A model generated the notes under the pieces. The model had not been told where the DNA came from and searched no databases. It saw only the letters and a list, made by a program, of their open reading frames with translations. A DNA stretch of 33,596 bases from 0-14-0-20-45-22 sp041645495. GTDB lineage: Bacteria; Fidelibacterota; UBA2242. This document shows, in pieces, positions 25,953 through 33,596 of this stretch (position 1 is its first letter; each line of letters opens with the position of its first letter). The position numbers were made by a program, and so were the translations under genes. Where the stretch lies: NCBI GenBank assembly GCA_041645495.1, contig JBAZPZ010000013.1:1-33596 (forward strand). The letters are read 5' to 3'.

Positions 25953-28376
25953 CTATTTACTCATGAGCATTTTACCATACAGAAAATAACCATCAAATCC
26001 GATACGTACCAGATAAATTCCGCTCGCGACCTTTTGACCGAAGCGATCGGTCCCATCCCATCGAATTTCGGCATAGCCAGCCTGGCGCTCCTGTTTTTTA
26101 TATTCCCGCTCCAGTTGCCCGCTAATATTAAAAATCTGCACATTCACTTTTCCCGGCTTCGGAACGGCATAGCGAATCCTCGTAGCCGGATTGAACGGAT
26201 TCGGGTAGTTGCCCAGAAATTCGAACTCTTGCGGAATCCGCCTGGCTTCCGGCCGGATCGCCGTAGTGGTATCTTTAACAAAGCCGACCGCATCGAGCAT
26301 GGATTGGATTTCCTCGTTGGCCATGAATTTTTCCCAGAGCAAACCGCTACGGTAGTTTTCAATCATCAGGATAATCGGTCCCTGATCGATGGCAATATAC
26401 GATCCGGCATACCAGTTCCGGGATTGATTAAAGGCATCCTTGAAACCCAGGGCGCCCACAAGGTTCTCGCCCAATTCACGATAGAAATGCTTCAGGGCGG
26501 CCATCGATTCTTCGGGAGTATAGGCAAACGCCGATAAAGCCGCGGTGGGCGAGATCGTGCCGTTATCGCGGTTGGCGACCGGTTCGTGCGCCATATAACC
26601 CACCAGCGGATCGTCGCTGGCCGTCAGTCCCCAGCAGTTCTCACCGTAGCCCGTGTACCCGCCCGGGTTTTCGATGCAGTAGGCCCGGTTAATCAGCGTA
26701 ATGTTGCGATTGTTGATATAGTAGTTGGCGTGACTGTCCTTTTTGCCGCGCGGATCGAATCCCAGAAACGAATAATGGGTAAAGAACAGCGGACCGCCTT
26801 TGTCCCAGCCGACATACTGCGGAATACCGTAAAAGATTTTGCCGTTTTCATAGGCGGAAGAGGACGCCCAGCCATTTTCATAGAGACTCGCGGGAACCGG
26901 ATGAGTCGGGGAAGCGATCGCCAGCAGATAGATGATCATGGCTTCGTTGAATCCGTAGATCGGCATGTTCATGGCCCATTCATAGTCGGGCGACCAATGC
27001 CAGTAGAGATAGTTGCTGGAACTCGTGCGGCGATACCAATCCCATTCGATCTCTTCCCAGAGCTGAGTGGCAATCTGCACGATTTCATTTTCGACCGGTG
27101 TTCCGGCATCGAAATACTGGCGAATCGTCAACAGCCCCTGCGCCATAAAAGCTGTTTCCACCAGATCGCCGCCGTTGTCTTTCTGGCTGAAGGGAATCAC
27201 CTTTCCGGTCGTGCCGTTCATCCAATGCGGCCAGACGCCGTGAAAGCGATCAGCGTTCTGCAGGAATTTCAACATTTTCAGAACATGGGCGGCGCCTGCC
27301 TCGCGCGTGATGAAATCGCGCTCAATTGCCACCGGAATTGTCATGATTCCCATGCCCGAACCGCCGATGGTAACGACTTCCGGATCGCCGGGATAGCGTT
27401 CCCGCGCCAATCCCGAAACGGGGTGCGCGTAATCCCAGAAGAAGTTAAAGGTGATCTCCTGGGTCATGTTCAGCAGGCCTTCATCATCCAGCGCCGCGGT
27501 GGTCGCGAAGGCCCAATCGGAAAGTTCCGACTCGTTGTAGCTGTAATCGACCGCTGAAATCTTGTAGTAATAGCTACGCCCGGTGCGCTCGATAAAGTCC
27601 GAATAGATTTGCAGGTCTTCGGTGGTCGCCCCGATTTTGCGGTAGGTTCCACCCGGCGCCGTACGATAGATATTATATCCAAGCACATCCGGATCAGGAA
27701 CTTCTTCCCATTGAATCACAACCTGTTTTTCGTACGCCTTCGCCGATACATTCTGCGGGATTTGCGGCGGAGTGACATCCACCGACTGGCCGGCCACCAT
27801 GCGCACTTCATCGATATACAGAATATGCGCCTGCCCGTCCGCCTGATCCTGCCCGAAAAAGACCGTCTTGATCTTCGTCAGATCGGCGTCACCTGGATTG
27901 TCCTTGAACGGCTGCAAAGGAATCCGGATATTGAACCACTCACTGACCGGGATTTCGGTCACATAGGCTGACATCCGTACCTGATCTGTTTTCTGATTAG
28001 CAAGATCCTCCAGGTAGAGTAACGGGAGATTGGCCGGTAAAAGCGTCTCCTCCGTCAGTACCCAGAGCGTCAGAGTATCCTCCGGAGTGATATCCTGTCC
28101 TGGCCAGCCGGTAGCCGCCAGTGCAATTCCCCAGTCCCCGCCAGTCACCGAGGTCCAGCTCAACCGCAGGCTGTTCTGTCCCTGAAAATAGTGGTCGGCG
28201 TCCACGGGAAACTTTTCCCCGATCCGCTCCAACTGACTGGGCGCCTTGACATATCCCCAGCTGGGATCGTAGTAACCGGGAGTCGGACTATCACCGAAGT
28301 AGATCAAATCACTCGTCTGTGCCCACAAGCCGCCGACGGTGCAAAGAAATAAGATGATTCGCAATATTGTTTTCAT
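25953..28376 (-). CDS. Secreted modular GH144-family enzyme (probable endo-beta-1,2-glucanase) with Fn3 and C-terminal sorting domain
   Basis: An 807-residue exported enzyme. The signal peptide covers about residues 1-20 (ILFLCTVGGLWAQ). A beta-rich, carbohydrate-binding-like domain spans ~21-195 (DHYFQGQNSLRLSW, HILYIDEVRMV) and an Fn3 domain spans ~203-293. The PF10091/GH144 (alpha/alpha)6 catalytic domain spans ~300-700, with GGSGMGIMTIPVAIERDFIT, ADRFHGVWPHWMNGTTGK, FSQKDNGGDLVETAFMAQGL and YGFNEAMIIYLLAIASP. The end (718-807) is a FlgD/type-A sorting-like domain with NYPNPFNP and ASGIYLVRI. Characterised GH144 members cut beta-1,2-glucan to sophoro-oligosaccharides; the older 'glucoamylase' label is misleading. 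The C-terminal domain suggests type IX-like surface export. Confidence 0.88.
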   Translation of the reverse strand: MKTILRIILFLCTVGGLWAQTSDLIYFGDSPTPGYYDPSWGYVKAPSQLERIGEKFPVDADHYFQGQNSLRLSWTSVTGGDWGIALAATGWPGQDITPEDTLTLWVLTEETLLPANLPLLYLEDLANQKTDQVRMSAYVTEIPVSEWFNIRIPLQPFKDNPGDADLTKIKTVFFGQDQADGQAHILYIDEVRMVAGQSVDVTPPQIPQNVSAKAYEKQVVIQWEEVPDPDVLGYNIYRTAPGGTYRKIGATTEDLQIYSDFIERTGRSYYYKISAVDYSYNESELSDWAFATTAALDDEGLLNMTQEITFNFFWDYAHPVSGLARERYPGDPEVVTIGGSGMGIMTIPVAIERDFITREAGAAHVLKMLKFLQNADRFHGVWPHWMNGTTGKVIPFSQKDNGGDLVETAFMAQGLLTIRQYFDAGTPVENEIVQIATQLWEEIEWDWYRRTSSSNYLYWHWSPDYEWAMNMPIYGFNEAMIIYLLAIASPTHPVPASLYENGWASSSAYENGKIFYGIPQYVGWDKGGPLFFTHYSFLGFDPRGKKDSHANYYINNRNITLINRAYCIENPGGYTGYGENCWGLTASDDPLVGYMAHEPVANRDNGTISPTAALSAFAYTPEESMAALKHFYRELGENLVGALGFKDAFNQSRNWYAGSYIAIDQGPIILMIENYRSGLLWEKFMANEEIQSMLDAVGFVKDTTTAIRPEARRIPQEFEFLGNYPNPFNPATRIRYAVPKPGKVNVQIFNISGQLEREYKKQERQAGYAEIRWDGTDRFGQKVASGIYLVRIGFDGYFLYGKMLMSK

Positions 28377-28403
28377 GCTTTCGCCTCACCGTTTATCATC
28401 AGT

Positions 28404-29786
28404 TTAAAAGAAATTATCGGTCATTAAAAGGTCGCGGATTGTCTCGAAACCGGCCAGTTTTTCGACGCGTTTCAGAATTTTGCCGTCATTCAGATAGTTA
28501 TTCAGGCTGATCAGAATCATGGCCTGATCGAGCGCCAGATAGGCCCGGCCCACTTCCCTACTGCGCGGATTGATACTGTCGTAGAAGCCATATTCGCCGT
28601 AAATCGGATACTCCGCCGCCATCCGTTTGAGATTGGCGATCACAACCTCCGGATCGTAGGCCAGCGCCAATAACGAAGCGTGCGGCGATACGACATCCGG
28701 CGCATACCCATCTTTGCGGGTTCCGATATCCGGTACGCCGTATTCGCTATAGCCACGCTGTGGATTGGTTGAAGGCGACATTCCCCAGACCGGAAAGTGC
28801 GTCTCGGTCAGAGCATAATCGATATGCGCCTTGATCGCCCGCCGGTTGTTTTCGCCGATTCCCCCCGGTGCCAGGTTTCGCTCATCGATCAGCAAGCCCG
28901 GCATCAGAAACTCGAACAGTGCCCCGCCCCAGGACGGCACAATCTTCATCTCTTTATACCGGTAATGCCCTTTAAAATAGCGCACACCCAAAGCCTCGGC
29001 GATCTCCCCTTCCGGAACCTGCGCCTGTTCAAAATCATCGGGAGCCGTGCGCCATTGATGATACCAGTATTTCACCGGTATCTGGTTCCGCATCATCGCC
29101 CAGTAACCGCAGATGCGGCTTTCACTGCAAAGCAGACTATAGTGATAGGGCGAGTACTCCCCCTTTTCGGCATCATAACCGAGATAGAATTGCTGATGCG
29201 CGTCATCATAAAGCCAGCGGAAATCAGTTCCCTCGTTCAGATCGCGGCAGATCTTGGCAAAGATCGGGTAAGTTTGCGCCACCACAGCCAGTGAAAAGCA
29301 AAGCCAGGCGGCATCGACCGTTGAAACGTACTTTCGCGATTCTTTCAGCGTTTTCAGGTCGTACCAGTTATAGAAGAAACCGTTGTGTTGCGGCAATCGA
29401 CGCAGAGTATGCAATGTGGCCCGGATGCGCTGTTGCGCTGTTCGCTGATCAATAAAGCCGAAGTCTTCGGCCGATATCACTGCAAGCAGGTACAGACCGA
29501 TATTCGTGATGGAAGTGTAATCGGCGATTTCATCCGGCGCCAGCCAGATTTTATCCACGACCAGCCCCGTACGGCGGTCCACGCAGTTTTCAAAATACTT
29601 CCACGTATCCGCGGCGATCCTGCGCAGGAAGCAATCCACATTCGACGTATCGGGCAGTGGGGCTTCGATCGTTTCCGGGAATCCGTACAAATCCGCGCGC
29701 GTAACCGAATCGCGGGGCAACTGAACCGAACAACAGACAATCAGCAGGAGCCCTGTAATCAGATAATTGACTCGCCGCCGTGACAT
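28404..29786 (-). CDS. Exported PF10091 (GH144/GH189-like) protein resembling the middle domain of cyclic beta-1,2-glucan synthase
   Basis: A 460-residue protein with a signal-type N-terminus (NYLITGLLLIVCCS). Cys18/Cys19 could be lipidated, although the lipobox is weak. The body carries PF10091-type motifs in the order found in the central module of NdvB/CGS proteins: TNIGLYLLAVISAEDFGFI (~94), FFYNWYDLKTLK (~137), STVDAAW, LFEFLMPGLL (~290), YSEYGVPDIGTRKDGY and YGEYGFYDSINP (~400). No GT84 or GH94 module is attached. It could hydrolyse or transglycosylate beta-1,2-glucan in the periplasm, complementing the larger secreted GH144 enzyme. ATG 29786 has GGAGG just upstream. Exact GH family is unresolved. 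Confidence 0.75.
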   Translation of the reverse strand: MSRRRVNYLITGLLLIVCCSVQLPRDSVTRADLYGFPETIEAPLPDTSNVDCFLRRIAADTWKYFENCVDRRTGLVVDKIWLAPDEIADYTSITNIGLYLLAVISAEDFGFIDQRTAQQRIRATLHTLRRLPQHNGFFYNWYDLKTLKESRKYVSTVDAAWLCFSLAVVAQTYPIFAKICRDLNEGTDFRWLYDDAHQQFYLGYDAEKGEYSPYHYSLLCSESRICGYWAMMRNQIPVKYWYHQWRTAPDDFEQAQVPEGEIAEALGVRYFKGHYRYKEMKIVPSWGGALFEFLMPGLLIDERNLAPGGIGENNRRAIKAHIDYALTETHFPVWGMSPSTNPQRGYSEYGVPDIGTRKDGYAPDVVSPHASLLALAYDPEVVIANLKRMAAEYPIYGEYGFYDSINPRSREVGRAYLALDQAMILISLNNYLNDGKILKRVEKLAGFETIRDLLMTDNFF

Positions 29787-29821
29787 GCTCCTCCCGGTAT
29801 TTCCGCTGGTTTGCTTAAAAT

Positions 29822-32194
29822 CTATAAAGTGATCCCGACGTTACAGGTTTCCTTGTCCGATACAGGAATGACATCACCGGGCACTTGCCGGCCGTCTATG
29901 ACCATTTTCCGGACGCCCCGATAGCTACCGGATTCGTTTTTCACCGTAATGAAATAAGTGGTCCCGCGGAACAGCCGTTTGATCGAGTACTGCTTCCACT
30001 CCTCGGGAACATGGGGATCGATCAGCAGTCCCTCTCTCACCGGCCGGACGCCGAGAATCCATTCGAGCGCACAGCGCTGCATCCAGGCGGCAGAACCGGT
30101 GTACCAGGTCCAGCCGCCGCGTCCGTAGTGCGGAGAATCGGGACCATCGATATTACCCGGAGTGACATAAGGTTCGCCTTTATAGCGATCGGGGTCCATG
30201 CCGTTGTAGATGGGATTGATACGCCGCAGGACTTCGTTGGCCAGTCTGTTTTCGCCCAGTTTGGCGAAAGCCCAGATCGCCCATGTGGCGGCATGGGTAT
30301 AAACGCCGCCGTTCTCCCGCGAACCCGCCGCGTAGCGCGACAGATAACCGATGTATTTATCCGGTTCGGTATAACCGGGGTAAAGCAACAGCGGTCCGTT
30401 GTCTTTCATCAATTGCTCGGCCACCGCGCGCATGGCTTTTCGCTGGTATTCGAGCGGCGCGCTATCAGCGATAACGCTCCATGTCTGGGTATTGAGATAG
30501 ATACGGCCCTCGTCGTTCATCCGGCTGCCGATCCATTCGCCGTTGTCCTTGGTAGCGCGGCGGAACCAGTCTCCGTCCCAGCCCAGCGATAGTAATTTCT
30601 CGCGCAACTGTCCAGCCCGGTTTCGGTAGTTTTCAGCGGTGTCTCTTTCGTCCAGATGGTCCAGCATTTCGGCGAATCCATCCAGGATATAGATCAGAAA
30701 ATGAGCCATCCAGATGGATTCACCCTTCATCTCGATGCCGACCGCGCTGAGCCCGTCGTTCCAGTCGTTGCTGCCCATGAGCGGCAGGCCGCGCGGGCTG
30801 AAGCGTCCGAGCGCTGCTCCGATGGCCCGGCGGCAATGCTCCAGCAGCGATGCTGTCCGATCGGAGCGGTAAAAGGCGGTCTCCGTATTCAAAAATTCGT
30901 AGTTGCCGGTCTCCTTCAAATAGCTGAGCGTAACGAACGGAAGCCATAAAAAATCGTCCGAACAGTTGGAATCCAATCCTTGCTCGGTAATGGGATGCCA
31001 CCAGTGCAGTGCGCGACCGTCTTCGAACTGATGGGCGGCATGCAGTCTAATCTGGGCCTCAGTTCCTTTGGGATCGATCGGCAGAAAGATCTGGCTGTCC
31101 TGCAACTGATCGCGGAAACCATAGGCGCCGCTCTGCTGGTAATAGGCCGACCTCCCCCAGATACGGCCGGAAATCGCCTGGTACTTGAGCCATTTGTTGA
31201 CCATCAGATCGAGGGCTTTGTCGGGCGTTTCGACTTCGGTGGTGCACAACAGTCCGGTCCATTTCCGCCGGACGGCATCCAAGGCGGTATCCACTTGTTC
31301 CGCATCGCTGAAACGGCCCAGAATGGCATCGAGGTCCGCCTTGTCATCGGCCAGTCCCAAGATATAAAAACAGCGCCGGGTTTCCTGTCCACAAAGCCGG
31401 ATACTCGTCCGCGTCGCCGCGATTCCATCGTAAAACACTCCCTCCCGGCGAGCCATCGCTTCGACGGTAATCCCGGCCGGATTTTGCAACGAGCCGTACT
31501 GTCCCAGAAATGTTTCCTTATCGAAATCAAAGTCTATGATCGGTTGGCTGGCGTACAGAAAACCGGTATACGGGTATTCGGTGTTCCAGTGTCCGCGATC
31601 GCCGAGTGCAATGTCCCATATCCGTTTTCCGGCAAGGGCGGCATTGCGTTTCGGATCGAATTCCGTCCGGAGGAATGTTTTATGAAATTCGCGATGATGA
31701 TCGTTACTCGAACCAAGGCACCATTCAAAATAGCTGTAGATACTGATTTTGCGTTCCTCCCGGCCGAGGTTTTCGAAGCGGATATCCCAAAATTCGAGCG
31801 GCAATTCCGCATGAACGAAAATCGTCAGGGTACTGCGGATGCCTTTGTATTCCGTCTCAAACCGCGAATAACCGAATCCGTGATTACAGCGATATTGATC
31901 CGGTTCAACCCGGCAGGGAAGCCAGCCCGGGTTCCAGACATCCCCCGTTTTTTCGTCTTTGAAGTAAAGATATTTGCCCCAATCATCCCGGACAATATCC
32001 TGGTGCCAGCGGGTGATTCGGTTGAATTCGGAGTGATCCAGCCAGCTGAATCCACCCCCCGTTTGCGAAATCGTCAAACCGTAGCGTCCATTGGAAATGA
32101 CGTTGATCCACGGCTTCGGCGTCCGTGGTGTTTTGATCACATACTCGCCTCCGTCTTCCGTAAAATAGCCGTACTTATTTTCAAATTGCTGCAT
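29822..32194 (-). CDS. GH94 glycoside phosphorylase, cytosolic (NdvB C-terminal-domain-like)
   Basis: A 790-residue enzyme without a signal peptide. GH94 enzymes cleave beta-glucosides with phosphate, yielding sugar 1-phosphate. Cues in order: the N-terminal beta-sandwich (SNGRYGLTISQTGGGFSW), GAYGFRDQLQDS (~357), the catalytic acid region GSNDWNDGL (likely Asp480), RENGGVYTHAATW (His634, phosphate site) and GRGGWTWYTGSAAWM (Thr699-Gly700, phosphate site). The last two closely follow the GH94 module of cyclic beta-1,2-glucan synthases, more than the cellobiose phosphorylase pattern. The length (~790) fits cellobiose/chitobiose phosphorylases, whereas known 1,2-beta-oligoglucan phosphorylases are longer (~1,100). 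Substrate is therefore open; beta-1,2-gluco-oligosaccharide is favoured by context. AAGGAA precedes ATG 32194. Confidence 0.9.
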   Translation of the reverse strand: MQQFENKYGYFTEDGGEYVIKTPRTPKPWINVISNGRYGLTISQTGGGFSWLDHSEFNRITRWHQDIVRDDWGKYLYFKDEKTGDVWNPGWLPCRVEPDQYRCNHGFGYSRFETEYKGIRSTLTIFVHAELPLEFWDIRFENLGREERKISIYSYFEWCLGSSNDHHREFHKTFLRTEFDPKRNAALAGKRIWDIALGDRGHWNTEYPYTGFLYASQPIIDFDFDKETFLGQYGSLQNPAGITVEAMARREGVFYDGIAATRTSIRLCGQETRRCFYILGLADDKADLDAILGRFSDAEQVDTALDAVRRKWTGLLCTTEVETPDKALDLMVNKWLKYQAISGRIWGRSAYYQQSGAYGFRDQLQDSQIFLPIDPKGTEAQIRLHAAHQFEDGRALHWWHPITEQGLDSNCSDDFLWLPFVTLSYLKETGNYEFLNTETAFYRSDRTASLLEHCRRAIGAALGRFSPRGLPLMGSNDWNDGLSAVGIEMKGESIWMAHFLIYILDGFAEMLDHLDERDTAENYRNRAGQLREKLLSLGWDGDWFRRATKDNGEWIGSRMNDEGRIYLNTQTWSVIADSAPLEYQRKAMRAVAEQLMKDNGPLLLYPGYTEPDKYIGYLSRYAAGSRENGGVYTHAATWAIWAFAKLGENRLANEVLRRINPIYNGMDPDRYKGEPYVTPGNIDGPDSPHYGRGGWTWYTGSAAWMQRCALEWILGVRPVREGLLIDPHVPEEWKQYSIKRLFRGTTYFITVKNESGSYRGVRKMVIDGRQVPGDVIPVSDKETCNVGITL

Positions 32195-32217
32195 CGCAGT
32201 TCCTTATTCACAAAATT

Positions 32218-33252
32218 CTAAAATACAATTTCCAGGTCGAATCGTTGAACCGCCGTGAAGCGTCCCATATCGGCATATCCATAATTGACGATGAGCGTTG
32301 AATTGTACATCTTATACTGCAACCCGGCGCCGAACGTAAGTCCCTGCTCCGCGTTCTGCTGAAACAGCGACTGATAGCCAGTCCGCAGAAAGATCAATCG
32401 ATTCAGATTCCATTCCAGCCCCAGGTTCACCTCCTCGCTGTTGTCGTTAGGGTGAACTGCATCAATCTCGGCCATTAGATCTCCGACCGGAAATTCCGGC
32501 AGATTGACGGCCAGACCGATCCGGAATATGAGCGGCAAGTCCCATTTGCCGGTTTCGTAAAAAGCCGGCAAGTATTCGTTGTCACCATGTTCGGAAGGAT
32601 TCTGGTCGTAAAATATTCGCAGGTCTTTTCCGGTGTACTGCATCTTGTTTCCGAAGTTGGAAATCGATACGCCCAGCAAAAGGCGATCGTTATCCGTGCG
32701 GTAGATACTGCCGAAATCAAAAGCGATGCTCGATGCGTTGCAGTGCCAGATGCTCTGACGGATATATTTGCCGTGAAAGCCGACGCTGAAGAAATTGGTC
32801 AAACGTTTCGCATAGGCTACGCCGACCGCCAGATCACCGGCCGAGAAGCGTTCACCGGTTCCCTCGGGGAGTTCGACCGTGCGAACATCCATTTCCCCCA
32901 TCGATAGGCTGTTGAACGTGAAGCCGAGGCTGCCGAAATCACCGAGCGGCAAGACCAGCCCGGTGTAGGCGATGTCCGTATCCAGAAACCAATCCGTATA
33001 GGTCACCAAGATCCGCCGCGTATTCGTATTGGCAATTACGGCAGGATTCCAGTACAGCGCCGAAGCATCGTTAACCGAGGCCACCGTGGCGCCGCCCATA
33101 CCCATGCTACGTGCTCCGACCCCGATCTTCAGAAACTGGGCAGCCGTGGTTCCGACTTTGGTGATCTGGGCCAGTAATGAGACCGGCAGAAGCACTGCGA
33201 TCAAACACGTATAAAAAATTGATTTTCGTATAGAATTCCATTTCGGGCACAT
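32218..33252 (-). CDS. PorV/PorQ-family outer-membrane protein linked to the glucan operon
   Basis: A 344-residue protein with signal peptide (IFYTCLIAVLLPVSLLAQ). The classic PorV-family opening AAQFLKIGVGARSMGMGGA is followed by NDASALYWNPAVIAN. The rest alternates amphipathic strands and ends in an aromatic residue (RFDLEIVF), as outer-membrane barrels do. PorV proteins shuttle type IX cargo. This copy is far from the PorU-like gene and sits between an exported sorting-domain protein and the glycosidases, so it may serve these cargos. A role in passing oligosaccharides over the outer membrane (it is FadL-like) is speculative. The upstream gene ends 9 bases before the start. Confidence 0.85.
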   Translation of the reverse strand: MCPKWNSIRKSIFYTCLIAVLLPVSLLAQITKVGTTAAQFLKIGVGARSMGMGGATVASVNDASALYWNPAVIANTNTRRILVTYTDWFLDTDIAYTGLVLPLGDFGSLGFTFNSLSMGEMDVRTVELPEGTGERFSAGDLAVGVAYAKRLTNFFSVGFHGKYIRQSIWHCNASSIAFDFGSIYRTDNDRLLLGVSISNFGNKMQYTGKDLRIFYDQNPSEHGDNEYLPAFYETGKWDLPLIFRIGLAVNLPEFPVGDLMAEIDAVHPNDNSEEVNLGLEWNLNRLIFLRTGYQSLFQQNAEQGLTFGAGLQYKMYNSTLIVNYGYADMGRFTAVQRFDLEIVF

Positions 33253-33261
33253 AGGTCGGTC

Positions 33262-33596
33262 CTATTTAATTATGGCAAATTTTCCCGTGAATTCCCCGGC
33301 TTCGTCGGCTTCTACTTGATAGTAATAGATACCCGGCGCCAGATCGAGACCATCCTTGGTAGTCAGGTTCCAGGGTTCGCTGCCGTCATCGATACTGCTC
33401 TCATGGCGAATCGTCGTAACGTGATCTCCACTGGTCGTATAGATGCGGATGGTGCATCGGCTGGGCAGGTGAATGAAATTGATGCGCCTCTCGCCGCGTC
33501 CCGAGGCCATCATTCGTTTCGATTCCCAGGGCGCCGCCGCCACATACGGATTGGGCACCACCGCAATCCGGTTCATCTCCGTTTTGGCCAGTTTCA
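33262..33596 (-). CDS. C-terminus of an exported protein with a sorting/FlgD-like domain (5' part beyond the window)
   Basis: An open frame of 110 codons entering from the right window edge. The visible end has the form of a C-terminal Ig-like export domain: VVPNPYVAAAPWE, then INFIHLPSRCTIRIYTTSGD, PWNLTTKDGLDLAPGIYYYQVEA and the final KFAIIK. This is the 'NPY' variant of the NPF-type domain seen on the GH144 enzyme and on the PorU-like protein. The pairing of such a protein with a following PorV-family gene is common in FCB genomes. The ATG at 33576 is internal (residues K-L-A-K-T-E precede it), so it should not be called as the start. The functional domain is unseen. Confidence 0.8.
   Translation of the reverse strand, partial: KLAKTEMNRIAVVPNPYVAAAPWESKRMMASGRGERRINFIHLPSRCTIRIYTTSGDHVTTIRHESSIDDGSEPWNLTTKDGLDLAPGIYYYQVEADEAGEFTGKFAIIK

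Noticed and set aside
26586..27557. A 323-codon + strand open frame opposite the GH144 gene
   Set aside because: Antisense to a well-supported gene, rich in Arg/Val/His strings typical of shadow translation, with no ribosome site or known motif.
28404..29786. Annotation as a starch-type glucoamylase because of the old PF10091 name
   Set aside because: PF10091/GH144-clan proteins are not GH15 glucoamylases, and the motifs match beta-1,2-glucan enzymes and the NdvB middle domain.
30980..32221. A 413-codon open frame on the + strand opposite the GH94 gene
   Set aside because: It lies wholly antisense to a gene with clear GH94 motifs and its translation has no domain-like features; GC-rich codon bias on the other strand explains it.
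1..33596. CRISPR arrays, restriction-modification, toxin-antitoxin, prophage or other defence systems
   Set aside because: I saw no regularly spaced direct repeats and no genes of these families; the only mobile traces are the IS remnant and small palindromic element near 21,070-21,516.

Overview
The window looks like chromosome of a diderm bacterium from the FCB group (Bacteroidota relatives such as Marinimicrobia, Calditrichota or KSB1-type lineages). The basis is a PorU-like gingipain-family peptidase, two PorV/PorQ-type outer-membrane proteins, and C-terminal sorting/FlgD-like domains with a 'NYPNPF' signature. The phylum cannot be fixed from this sequence alone.

Left part (1-20,746, all + strand) is mostly housekeeping: the 3' end of ftsH, folP, the c-di-AMP synthase cdaA, a translationally coupled surface/secretion block (PorU-like peptidase, PorV-like barrel, lipoprotein, small SLBB protein), an Lrp/AsnC regulator, prfB with an intact programmed +1 frameshift, lysS, a LolC/E-LolE-LolD lipoprotein-release transporter, clpC and dnaK. 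Strong hairpin terminators follow dnaK and the tRNAs. Similar candidate promoters (TTGATT-17-TATxTT) precede clpC and the tRNA pair.

Middle (20,747-21,529): tRNA-Cys(GCA) and tRNA-Leu(UAA), a perfect 18-bp inverted repeat, then an AT-rich scar. The scar holds a truncated IS4-type transposase whose start is buried in a long hairpin, and a small palindrome-rich element that appears to replace the rest of the transposase.

Right part (21,530-33,596, all - strand, visibly GC-richer) is one tightly packed carbohydrate locus. In transcription order it holds: the C-terminus of a large exported protein, a PorV-like protein, a GH94 phosphorylase, a membrane-anchored or exported PF10091 (GH144/GH189-like) protein, a secreted modular GH144 enzyme with Fn3 and sorting domains, a sugar-binding protein, two CUT1 permeases and a cytosolic GH1 beta-glucosidase. 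No ABC ATPase is encoded here. GH144 enzymes cleave beta-1,2-glucan. The GH94 protein and the smaller PF10091 protein resemble the C-terminal and middle modules of cyclic beta-1,2-glucan synthase, but no GT84 synthase module is present. I infer a utilization locus for beta-1,2-glucan (sophoro-oligosaccharides): secreted endo-cleavage, ABC import, then phosphorolysis and hydrolysis in the cytosol. Coupling type IX-like export to ABC import, rather than SusCD, is the most interesting system in the window.
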